From contig JANXOP010000079.1 in the NCBI GenBank assembly GCA_025357755.1, positions 16,666 to 80,665 of the forward strand: DNA of 64,000 nucleotides, in the 5' to 3' direction. Within the stretch, counting starts at the first letter, position 1. Every line of letters starts with the position of its first letter. Shown piece by piece: positions 42,522 to 50,491 of the stretch. Source of the DNA: Kofleriaceae bacterium (GTDB lineage Bacteria > Myxococcota_A > Polyangia > Haliangiales > Haliangiaceae). A program made the position numbers and the translations under genes. The notes beneath the pieces are model-generated. The model was given only the letters and a program-made list of their open reading frames with translations. It ran no database searches and was not told the origin of the DNA.

Positions 42522-43810
42522 TTTTTCTCGGCGCATGCTCGGTGGGCGCGCCACCAGGGTTCTCCGTAGGGACCTCGTGGACCGCGCCACTGATCGGCCC
42601 GCTCGAGAATGGTGAGCTGCTCGTACCGGTGTTCGTCAACGGCGCCGGGCCGTACATCTTCGCGATCGATCCGGACGCACCGGTCTCGATCGTCGAGGAT
42701 CACGTGGTCAAAGAAGCGAAGCTGATCGTCGATACCGGCGGGCGCATGCTCGACGAATCGGACACCAGCCGGCCGCGGTTCTACGCCGAGACGCTCGGCA
42801 TCGAGATCGGCTCGCTCACGGTCGAGCGCCGCGATACCGAGATCGTGACCGACCACGTCTACGATCTCGACGGCCGCCAGATCGATGGCGTGATCGGGCA
42901 CGACATCGTCAGCGATTCGGTCGCGTTCGAATTCGACCGCGATCGGGGGCTCGTCACCGTGATGACCTCGACGGACGCGGCCGCTGCCGTGCCCGGGTTC
43001 GGCGGCCAGGCCGTGCCCTGGAAGAAGCTGACCGCGCAGATGAAGAGCATCCACACGCAGCCGATCGCGCGCCGGCTGGTCGACGCGCAGATCGATGGCG
43101 CCACGTACACGCTGCACGTCGATTTCGGTGCACCGGCGAGCCAGCTCCAGGAGCGCGCATGGCCGACCGCGAAGCTCGCCATCGCCGAGCGCCACGGCAC
43201 GGTCACCGACGAGGTTGGCGTGCCGCGATCGATCGACAAGGTCGGGACGGCCGAGACCGTGACCGTCGGCGCGACCACGGCACACCGGGTCGAGTTCATC
43301 CCGTTCCGCGACAAGCGCTGGCACGACGAAGACTTCGAAGGGACGCTCGGCCTCGATTTCTTCCGCGATCAGACCGTGCTCGTCGACCTCGACCACGACA
43401 CCTACTACACCAAGCCGCGCGGCGACCTCGCAGCGACTACCGCCGCCCGGATCGCGCGCTGGCAAACGCTGCTGTTGCCGGCGTGCACGCACGTGGGTTG
43501 CGCCTCGGTCAACGTGATCGATCCGCTCGCCGCGATGCCCGCCGAAACGAGGCCGGCGCAGCACCCCGGCGTGGTGATTTCGGTCGTGCGGGACCCCGCC
43601 GCCGCGCACCTCCCGCTCGAGGTCGTGCTGTCGGTCACCGCCCCGGGTGCGGACCCCCGCCGGCTCGTCGCGAACCTCCCGGCGTCGGTGGACCGGGCGA
43701 TGACCCACCTCCCATCCGGATATGTCGGGGCGACCGTCACGGTCATCGATGCGAGTCCGTTCCCGCGAGCGTGTCCCACGAGCGATGGTTGCGTTGACGA
43801 GTTGAGATAA
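42488..43810 (+). CDS. Lipoprotein with two retropepsin-like halves
   Basis: A 440-residue lipoprotein (AALIFLGACS). It shows two aspartyl-protease-like repeats. The first has PYIFAIDPDAPVSIV (D61) and later GVIGHDIV (134-141); the second has TYTLHVDFGAPASQL (D212) and GTLGLDFF (285-292). Retropepsins use D-[TS]-G-A and L-G-x-D-[FY]-L. In half 1 the DTG triplet is replaced by D-P-D, so that site is doubtful; half 2 has D-F-G-A, closer to functional. One chain with two halves looks like a pepsin-type two-domain protein built from retropepsin parts. The ATG overlaps korB by 34 nt, an odd link between a core metabolic enzyme and an envelope protein. Confidence 0.78.
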   Translation: MGSRRGRYAALIFLGACSVGAPPGFSVGTSWTAPLIGPLENGELLVPVFVNGAGPYIFAIDPDAPVSIVEDHVVKEAKLIVDTGGRMLDESDTSRPRFYAETLGIEIGSLTVERRDTEIVTDHVYDLDGRQIDGVIGHDIVSDSVAFEFDRDRGLVTVMTSTDAAAAVPGFGGQAVPWKKLTAQMKSIHTQPIARRLVDAQIDGATYTLHVDFGAPASQLQERAWPTAKLAIAERHGTVTDEVGVPRSIDKVGTAETVTVGATTAHRVEFIPFRDKRWHDEDFEGTLGLDFFRDQTVLVDLDHDTYYTKPRGDLAATTAARIARWQTLLLPACTHVGCASVNVIDPLAAMPAETRPAQHPGVVISVVRDPAAAHLPLEVVLSVTAPGADPRRLVANLPASVDRAMTHLPSGYVGATVTVIDASPFPRACPTSDGCVDELR

Positions 43811-43822
43811 GATGCCGCGGTC

Positions 43823-44446
43823 ATGACCGCGCACGTCGTATCCCCGGAAGAAGTCGAGAAGACCATCGCCGCGTTCACGCGCCTCGATCAAAAGGGCGAC
43901 AAGAAGGCGATGAACAAGCTCGCGCAGCGGCTCCAAAAAGAGCAGCCGAACTTGCTCCAACATGCCGCCGCCGTTCGCACCGAGCATGGCGACGCGGTCG
44001 GTGAAGCCGCCGTGTTCTACGCGACGCTGATCTGGGCGATGTTCGATCGCGGCGATGACGGCACGCTGCCGCGGATCACCCAGCAGAACCTCAACGACGC
44101 CGATCAGGTCGTGACCTCGGCGCTCGCTCGCCTGCCGGGTCTCGCCGAGCTCCCGCCACAAGAGCGCGTCGCGCCCGAGCTCGTCGGCACGCAGCCGCAC
44201 ATCTACGCGAAGCTGGCCGAGCTCCTCGCCGAGGATGTGAAGGAAGCCGCGATGACCGTCGAGACCGCTTCGACGATCATCAAGCCGACCGAAGTCGTGA
44301 TCGAAGCCTTCGACGCGGCGGTCAACGGTCGTCGCAAGGGTCAGCAGCAGGGAACGGTCGTCTCGACGGACAAGACCGGTCGCAACGAACCTTGCCCGTG
44401 CGGCTCGGGCAAGAAGTTCAAGAAGTGCCACGGCGTCGCGGCGTAG
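43823..44446 (+). CDS. SEC-C motif protein
   Basis: A 207-residue cytoplasmic protein: a helical N-terminal part (about 1-170; [30 protein letters not shown]) and a C-terminal SEC-C zinc motif [19 protein letters not shown] (CxC...C-H). SEC-C motifs occur at the end of SecA, where they bind zinc and SecB or ribosomes, and in many small accessory proteins. The N-terminal helices have no match I recognise. It is 12 nt after the retropepsin-like gene. It converges with the large kinase-fusion gene, with the stops abutting. Confidence 0.88.
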   Translation: MTAHVVSPEEVEKTIAAFTRLDQKGDKKAMNKLAQRLQKEQPNLLQHAAAVRTEHGDAVGEAAVFYATLIWAMFDRGDDGTLPRITQQNLNDADQVVTSALARLPGLAELPPQERVAPELVGTQPHIYAKLAELLAEDVKEAAMTVETASTIIKPTEVVIEAFDAAVNGRRKGQQQGTVVSTDKTGRNEPCPCGSGKKFKKCHGVAA

Positions 44447-47400
44447 TTAGCTCGTCACGCGCGCTTTGACGTGCTGGATCCAGTGACCATCGGGCTGGAC
44501 GTCGAGCCCGACACGCTCGGTGCGATTCGCGAGGCGCTCGGCGATGCCGACATCTCGACAGGCGACCTCGGTGAGTCCGATCGCGCCGGCCGGGACCCTC
44601 GGCAGCACCTCGATCACGCGCTCGACGTTCTGACCGAAGTAGTCGAGGCGACCGGCGTGGGTGAGCGCCATCATCGGGCCGCGGTGGACCGCGACGACGC
44701 ATTGCAACTTCTCGGTCTGCGGATGAGCGGAGACCCTTGCCTGCAGCGCGAGCGCCGCCTCGACCGCCGCGGTTGGCCGATCGAACGCGGTGATCACCAT
44801 GCCGCCGAACGTCTTCACGATCGTGCCGCCATGCTCCTTCGCGAGCTCTGCGGCGAGCTCGAAGAACTGCGACGCGACCGGGAAGGCCTTCGCATCACCG
44901 AGCTGCCTGAACAGAGCCGACGCGTCGTCGAGCTGTGCGACCACGAGCGTGGTCTGCGTGATCGCCATCAAGCGACCAGGCGCGAGTTGCTGATCGGGGA
45001 ACAGCTCGCGGAACGTCGAGGTCGCCATCGCGCGCGCCGCGGTGAGCGCGAAGGCGCGATCACCCGCACGTTCGACGCGCACGACGATCTCGTGGCCTGC
45101 GGTGCTCGCGAACGTGATCAGCTGATCGCCCGCGGTGAGTGCGGGAATCTCGGCGGGTTTACCGAGCATGATATCGACCCGTCGGACCCCGCCAGCTGCG
45201 ACGACGCGGACCTCGTGCTCGCCGGAGAGTTGCGCGGACCGCACGACGTAGTATCCCGACGGGAGCGCGAGCGGCAACACGAAGCGTTCGTTCGGCTGGA
45301 GCCGGATCTGCGCGACGACGTGCGGGAAGTTGCCGGGGCCACCGACGCAGAAGGTCTCGGTCGAGACATCGCGAATCATGGGCGCGGCGCGGAAGACTAG
45401 CTCGATCGCGCGCGAGAAATCGACGCGGTAGTCGAGGTTGCACGCCTTGCAGCTCGCGTGCTCTTCGATCTTGGCGAGCGAATCGACGACGTTCGAAGGA
45501 ATCTTGCACGACGGGCAGATCACGTCCCACACCATCTCGACGAGGCCGAGCCGGGTCGCGTGGAGCGCCGCATCGACCACGTGGTGCTCGGGCACGTCGA
45601 ATTTCTGCGCGAGCTCGAGCGGGCGAATCCGCGCGACATCTTGATCGGAGGCTCGCTCGAGGTAGTGGATGATCGCGTCCGCGGCACGCTCGTCGGTCGC
45701 GGCGGCGAGCTCGACTCGGCCCTTCTCGAGGCGGGTGCGCGCATCGCTCGCGAGCACGACCTCGGGCGCGATCGGATCGATCCCAGGGGCAGGTCCCGCA
45801 GCGAGGATCGCATCGAGGCGGCGATAGACCTTGCCGAGCTTGCGCTTGTAGACGATGCCCATCTGCCACTTCGAGGCGAAGCGCGCGATCAAGCGACGCG
45901 GCTCCATCGTCACGATGTTGCGCACGCGCGTCCCGCCGTTCGGTAAGCGCTCGAGCGTGACCTCGGCGGTGTACCAGCGCAGGACGCCTCGATCGAAGAC
46001 GCGGAGCACGGTGTGACGCGTTCCTTCGACCCATTCGTACGGCATCTCCTGCCAGCGCAGCGGCATGCCCGCGACGGTCTGGCGCCCGGTCGTGCGCTCG
46101 GCGGTGATCTCGAACTTCACGGCGGTGAGCCCCGCCGCGCGATTCATCTTCTCGGTGTTCGACACGTACGGCCACAGCTGCTCCGGCGAACACGCAAGGT
46201 CCCACTGGAACGCGTAGGTCTGGACCCAGCTCGGCTTGATGATCGGGTGCGATGGGTGAGCCTTGACGGCCGCGGTCGAGCCCGAGACGACCTGCTCGAT
46301 CGCGGCGAGCATCTCGGTCGCATCTTGGGGACGCGTGCTCGGATCCTTCTGCAGGCAACGCGCGACGAGCGCGCTGAGCGCGGGCGAGACGTCGGGGACG
46401 AGGCTCGCGAGGGTCGGTGGCGTGGTGCTGGCGATCTCCATGAGCATGGCGACCTGACCCTCGCTCTTGGACGCGAACGGCGAGCGCCCGGCGATCATCG
46501 TGAACAGCGACGACGCGAGCGCGTAGACGTCGGTGGCAGCCGTCACGCCTTGGTTCAGGCACTGCTCGGGCGCCATGTACTCCGGCGTGCCGAGCAGCTG
46601 ACCTTCACGCGTTCCCTCGTGTGGCGCGGCTTCGATCAGCCGCGCGATGCCGAAGTCGCCGAGCTTCACGATCTGTTCGTTCGCTGCGGCTTCGTGTTCG
46701 AGGCCGTCGCGCACGAACATCAAGTTATCGGGTTTGACGTCGCGATGAACGATGCCCTGGCGATGCGGCTCCTCGAGCGCGTGGCACGCGTCCACGATGA
46801 TGCCGATCGCCAGCATCGAGGGCAGCGTACCGAGCTTCTTCAGCGCCGCCGCGACGCTGCCACCGTGTACGAGCTCGAGCACGAGGTAGTGGAGGCCGCG
46901 ATCTTCATTGAGATCGATGATGTTCGCGACGTAGGGACTGCCGACCAGCGCGAGCACGCGAGCTTCCTTGCGGAACCTGCGCAGCAATGCCGGATCGGCC
47001 GCGATCTCGGGCTTGAGCAGCTTGATCGCGACATCGGGACCGCCGGCGAGATCATGCGCGGACCACACCTCACCGCTCGAGCCGACGCCGAGCTGGCGCG
47101 AGAGCTCGAAGCGGCCGAGCTGGAGGCCAGGCCCGGGTCGCGGCGAGCGAACCTGGTCGCCATCCAAGTCCTCGACGGTGGCGCGCATCGCACGTGTGCC
47201 GAGCTCGAGCCGGCGAGCCACGTCGAGCGCGGTCGGCCGGTGGTCCGGATCCGCGAGCAACATCTGATCGATCATCGCGCGCAGTGCGGGTGGCGGCGTT
47301 CGCGTGCCGGCGAACAGCGCGAGGAGGGCGCCGAGCGCATAGACATCGGAGGCCGCATCGGGGGCGCCACCGGCTTCGAGCTCGGGGGCTTGGCACCGCG

Positions 47401-47887
47401 CGATCCATGGATGCTCGAGCGAGCGAACGCGTAACCCGGTAAGCTCGATCCGCGCCTTGTCACCCGGCGCGACGCGCACCGCCCACGGTTGCAGCTGCGC
47501 GTGAGCGAGCCCCGCTTTGTGGACCGTCGCGAGGGCGTGCGCGAGCTCTGCCAGGATCCGCGCGACGCGCTGGAAATCGCAGGCCGGCTGGACCACGAGC
47601 TCGGCGAGCAACAGGTCGCGATCGCCCTCGAGCACGACCGTGTCTTCGGCGGCATCGATCAACAGGATCTGGCGGATCGCCGGATGGTTGACCGCACTGG
47701 CCTTGCGCAGGCGATCTTCGAGCGCCACCCAGCGAGGTGAGTCCGCGACAAAGCTCGTGCGGAGGACCTCGACCAGATCGGTACCCGCCTGCGCGAGGAT
47801 CGCGTGCGCATCCGGACCGGCGCCGAGCTGCGCGATCGGGACGCGCGGATCGGCGGTCCGGATCAGCAGGAGTGGGGTCGTGACCAC
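44447..47887 (-). CDS. Pseudokinase-kinase-SRPBCC-DUF5939-pseudocyclase fusion
   Basis: A 1146-residue cytoplasmic signalling protein starting at GTG. Residues 1-235 form a kinase-like lobe with HAQLQPWAV where HRDLKPEN is expected and no DFG: a pseudokinase. Residues 258-535 are a complete kinase (GVGSSG 267-272, K289, HRDVKPDN 381-388, DFG 411-413, APE 439-441). Residues 554-695 are an SRPBCC domain. Residues 715-955 resemble DUF5939 with a Zn ribbon (CPSC 791-794, CKAC 813-816). Residues 965-1115 are a class III nucleotidyl-cyclase fold. There both metal-binding aspartates seem lost: Q985 replaces the first and G1029 the second (KTFGG for K-T-x-G-D). The SRPBCC/DUF5939/cyclase string is known in Myxococcota; joining it to two kinase modules is unusual. 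No membrane helix is present. Confidence 0.85.
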   Translation of the reverse strand: MVTTPLLLIRTADPRVPIAQLGAGPDAHAILAQAGTDLVEVLRTSFVADSPRWVALEDRLRKASAVNHPAIRQILLIDAAEDTVVLEGDRDLLLAELVVQPACDFQRVARILAELAHALATVHKAGLAHAQLQPWAVRVAPGDKARIELTGLRVRSLEHPWIARCQAPELEAGGAPDAASDVYALGALLALFAGTRTPPPALRAMIDQMLLADPDHRPTALDVARRLELGTRAMRATVEDLDGDQVRSPRPGPGLQLGRFELSRQLGVGSSGEVWSAHDLAGGPDVAIKLLKPEIAADPALLRRFRKEARVLALVGSPYVANIIDLNEDRGLHYLVLELVHGGSVAAALKKLGTLPSMLAIGIIVDACHALEEPHRQGIVHRDVKPDNLMFVRDGLEHEAAANEQIVKLGDFGIARLIEAAPHEGTREGQLLGTPEYMAPEQCLNQGVTAATDVYALASSLFTMIAGRSPFASKSEGQVAMLMEIASTTPPTLASLVPDVSPALSALVARCLQKDPSTRPQDATEMLAAIEQVVSGSTAAVKAHPSHPIIKPSWVQTYAFQWDLACSPEQLWPYVSNTEKMNRAAGLTAVKFEITAERTTGRQTVAGMPLRWQEMPYEWVEGTRHTVLRVFDRGVLRWYTAEVTLERLPNGGTRVRNIVTMEPRRLIARFASKWQMGIVYKRKLGKVYRRLDAILAAGPAPGIDPIAPEVVLASDARTRLEKGRVELAAATDERAADAIIHYLERASDQDVARIRPLELAQKFDVPEHHVVDAALHATRLGLVEMVWDVICPSCKIPSNVVDSLAKIEEHASCKACNLDYRVDFSRAIELVFRAAPMIRDVSTETFCVGGPGNFPHVVAQIRLQPNERFVLPLALPSGYYVVRSAQLSGEHEVRVVAAGGVRRVDIMLGKPAEIPALTAGDQLITFASTAGHEIVVRVERAGDRAFALTAARAMATSTFRELFPDQQLAPGRLMAITQTTLVVAQLDDASALFRQLGDAKAFPVASQFFELAAELAKEHGGTIVKTFGGMVITAFDRPTAAVEAALALQARVSAHPQTEKLQCVVAVHRGPMMALTHAGRLDYFGQNVERVIEVLPRVPAGAIGLTEVACRDVGIAERLANRTERVGLDVQPDGHWIQHVKARVTS

Positions 47888-47922
47888 GCTCCTGTATCGG
47901 CCGCTTTACGCGGCTGGCAAGC

Positions 47923-48723
47923 CTACAGACCTTCGACGCGGATCCACGGGCCAGCGGTGTACGGGAACGACTGGTCGAAGTGTACGTGCGCGACGTACCA
48001 CAGCGAGACGTCCTTGCCGTCGAGCTCCTCGTCGCCGACGTAGCCGGCCGGGAACGGCTGGCTGCCCTGCGAGGACCGCGGAGAGAACGGCGCCCACTCG
48101 CCATCGTGGTAACGAATCGCGAAGACCTCCGCGTCGTCCCAGGTGTGCGGGCGGATGTTGATCGAGGCGCGCGATCCGAAATCGATCTGGCGCCAGACGT
48201 TGCCCTGCTCGTCGGCTTCTCCGGAGTACGGGAACCAGCCCTCGCGCTCCACGCGCTGCCAGCGGCCTTCTTCGAACCGCTCGAACGCGTCGTCGTCGGC
48301 ACCGTCGAGATCGAAGTCGAACCGGAAGTGCGGGTGATACGTGTGCTGGTCGTGTACGCCCGGACCCCCGATCGTGAGCCAGGGGCACAACCGACCATCG
48401 TCGTGGAACCGCCACAGCTGCGTGTACTGGTACGGCCCGGCGACGAAGTTCGCGGACAGCTCGACGCCGCCGCGGAACGATTGCACGCGGACCGGTCCGA
48501 CGAGCGTGCGCGTCCCGAGCGGGATCCACCACGGGCCATGCGGCTCGTTCGGATCCTTCTGCGGGTCGACCTCCTGGCGTTGATGATCGACCGTGACGTA
48601 GGGCAGCGAGCCTTCCCACAGCACGCGCCGACCCTTGAAGTCCGCGAGGTAGATCATGATCCCGGCCGACTCGGTGAGCCGCCAGTGGAACTTCCAGTTT
48701 GCTTCGGTGATGACGTTCGACAT
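47923..48723 (-). CDS. Copper-amine-oxidase catalytic-domain-like protein, shortened
   Basis: A 266-residue protein that aligns by eye with the ends of a copper amine oxidase catalytic domain. WKFHWRLTESAGIMIYLADFKGRRVLWEGSLPYVTVDHQ matches its start. YQYTQLWRFHDDG lies where the topaquinone tyrosine segment (NYDY-x-W-x-F-x-DG) should be. TYHPHFRFDFDLDG carries an H-x-H copper motif, and SLWYVAHVHFDQSF matches the third-histidine region. The central part, normally about 150 residues with the catalytic base, is missing. The Tyr is kept but its neighbour Asn is Pro. Alternative GTG starts lie at 48729 and 48732; 48729 overlaps the upstream stop as GTGA. Enzyme activity is doubtful. Confidence 0.65.
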   Translation of the reverse strand: MSNVITEANWKFHWRLTESAGIMIYLADFKGRRVLWEGSLPYVTVDHQRQEVDPQKDPNEPHGPWWIPLGTRTLVGPVRVQSFRGGVELSANFVAGPYQYTQLWRFHDDGRLCPWLTIGGPGVHDQHTYHPHFRFDFDLDGADDDAFERFEEGRWQRVEREGWFPYSGEADEQGNVWRQIDFGSRASINIRPHTWDDAEVFAIRYHDGEWAPFSPRSSQGSQPFPAGYVGDEELDGKDVSLWYVAHVHFDQSFPYTAGPWIRVEGL

Positions 48724-48725
48724 GT

Positions 48726-49349
48726 TCACCACAGCTCCGCGGGAACCACTTGGGTCACCTGTTGATCGATGAGATCGACGACCGCGATCAGCGACGCGTG
48801 GCCATCGCTGCGGCCAAACGTCACCGCCGCCGAGCGCCGGTTGTACGAGATATCCGAGGAGCTCCGGCCCCAGTAGTGGAGCGTCGCGAGCGGCATGTCG
48901 CCCATCGCGAGTTGCGAGCGCACGCTCTCGTCGACCATCGCGATCGAGACCGCGAGCGCTTCTTCATCGCGCGACAGCATCGGCTGGCTCTGATCGAGCG
49001 CGAGGTGCGCGACGACACCGGCATCGAGATCGATACACGCATCGACCGCACGGGCCGAGGCGTAGTCGTACGCGACGACGCGCGCGAGGCGATGACCCGC
49101 CATCCAGTGCGGTGGCTTGACCACGAGCGGCTCCGTGCAAATCACGCGATAGCGCCCGACCTTCGCCATCGAAGCAACTCGGCGATCCTCGGTCAGCGTG
49201 CGCAGCGCATCCGCGATCTCACCGGGTGTGAGCGGATCGAAGAGGCTCGGATCGGCCGCCACCACATCCGGCGGTTTCTTCGCGACGACCTTCGCTTTCG
49301 CCTTAGGTTTCGGCGGCTTCGCAGCTTTCTTGGGCTTCTTGGCGGCCAT
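48726..49349 (-). CDS. Copper-amine-oxidase N2/N3-domain-like protein
   Basis: A 207-residue protein. A Lys/Pro/Ala-rich tail (MAAKKPKKAAKPPKPKAKAK) precedes DPLTPGEIADALRTLTEDRR, much like the HPLDPLT-x-E-E segment of copper amine oxidase N2. Then come RVICTEPLVVKPPHWMAGHRLARVVAYDYASARAVDACIDLDAGVVAHLAL and QPMLSRDEEALAVSIAMVDESVRSQLAMGD, which follow N2/N3. The next gene carries the catalytic-like part, and the two together look like one amine oxidase split in two. The frame stays open upstream of 49349, but the ATG at 49349 is the likely start. The basic tail may bind nucleic acid or a membrane. Confidence 0.65.
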   Translation of the reverse strand: MAAKKPKKAAKPPKPKAKAKVVAKKPPDVVAADPSLFDPLTPGEIADALRTLTEDRRVASMAKVGRYRVICTEPLVVKPPHWMAGHRLARVVAYDYASARAVDACIDLDAGVVAHLALDQSQPMLSRDEEALAVSIAMVDESVRSQLAMGDMPLATLHYWGRSSSDISYNRRSAAVTFGRSDGHASLIAVVDLIDQQVTQVVPAELW

Positions 49350-49406
49350 CGAAGCGACTATACACATTCCGTAGATCGCCAGGGCGATCGGCGCGTTTAC
49401 CAGAGC

Positions 49407-50486
49407 ATGCGGAACCTGTTCGCGGCTCTCCTGTTCTCGGCGGCATGTGGCTCGGCGTATGCCGATCAACCGGTCGGACCCGGCGGCTATGCGCCCGGCA
49501 CGCAGATCGCGATCGATGTCGCGCCCGCGAAGGTCCGCGCGCCGTACGACGTCCAGGTCATCAAGGAAGATGGCGAGACGCTCCCGACCTACGCCTCGCG
49601 CGACAGGTTCTACGTCCAGGGTAACTCCGGCGAGCGCTACACGATCAAGATCTCGAACCCGACCGGTCATCGCGTCGAAGCGGTGGTCTCGGTCGATGGT
49701 CTCGATGCGGTCGATGGTGAAGCCGGCGATCTGCACAAGCGCGGCTACATCGTGCCGCCGTATGGCGAGACCCGGATCGAAGGCTTCCGCACGTCACTCG
49801 AGAACGTCGCGACGTTCCGGTTTTCGTCGGTCGATGGCTCGTACGCGGGTCAGAAGGGTAAGGCGCGCAACGTCGGCGTGATCGCGGTCGCGCTGTTCGA
49901 AGAGGAGCACGCACCCGATCAGCAGATCGTCGCGCCGCAGCAATACAACTACACCGATGACCTCGACGGCGGTCCAGTCGGCGCATCCGCACCATCGTCG
50001 CCTCCGCGCGAGCGCGTCGCGACGGCCAATAAGGATGCGCGTCCTGCGATGAAGAGGGCGCCGAGCGGCCCGAGCGACAACAGCATGCGCCGCCCTGCAC
50101 CCGTGCAACCGGCCCCGACCGCCACGGTCACCACGGGCACGGGCACGGGCGCCGTCGCCGGCAAAGCAGCACGGCGCTACGAAGAGCACATCGATGCTGA
50201 CGAGAGCAGGGCCTACGACCGCGGCGGCGAAGATGCCGCGCCGCCGACCTCGCGTCCGGGCCTCGGTACCGAGTTCGGTGAAGCGCGCTACTCCGCGGCG
50301 AACTACACCAAGTTCACGCGCTCGACGACGAAGCCGATCGCGATCGCCGAGCTTCGCTACAACGATGCCTCGGGCTTGATGGCGCTCGGCATCCCGGTCC
50401 AACCGATGCCCGATCAGAACGAAGTCATGGTGCGCGAGACCGCGGATCCGTTCCCCGGCGATCACTTCGCCCGGTCGCCACGCTGA
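49407..50486 (+). CDS. Exported protein of unknown function, low-complexity centre
   Basis: A 359-residue protein with a signal peptide (LFAALLFSAACGSAYA-DQ). The ATG at 49407 is chosen over the far longer frame upstream, which overlaps the divergent gene. Residues 18-165 form a beta-rich domain (GGYAPGTQIAIDVAPAKVRAPYDVQVIKEDG; GNSGERYTIKISNPTGHRVEAVVSVDGLDAVDGEAGDLHKRGYIVPPYGETRIEGFRTSL). A Pro/Ala/Thr-rich linker follows, and a C-terminal part contains TKFTRSTTKPIAIAELRYNDASGLMALGIPV. No family is recognised. It converges with the kinase gene 5 nt away. Confidence 0.75.
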   Translation: MRNLFAALLFSAACGSAYADQPVGPGGYAPGTQIAIDVAPAKVRAPYDVQVIKEDGETLPTYASRDRFYVQGNSGERYTIKISNPTGHRVEAVVSVDGLDAVDGEAGDLHKRGYIVPPYGETRIEGFRTSLENVATFRFSSVDGSYAGQKGKARNVGVIAVALFEEEHAPDQQIVAPQQYNYTDDLDGGPVGASAPSSPPRERVATANKDARPAMKRAPSGPSDNSMRRPAPVQPAPTATVTTGTGTGAVAGKAARRYEEHIDADESRAYDRGGEDAAPPTSRPGLGTEFGEARYSAANYTKFTRSTTKPIAIAELRYNDASGLMALGIPVQPMPDQNEVMVRETADPFPGDHFARSPR

Positions 50487-50491
50487 GGGCG

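Noticed and set aside
44447..45000. Calling the C-terminal domain of the 1146-aa protein an adenylate cyclase
   Set aside because: The two metal-binding aspartates expected near residues 985 and 1029 are Gln and Gly, so activity is unlikely; I call it a pseudo-cyclase fold.
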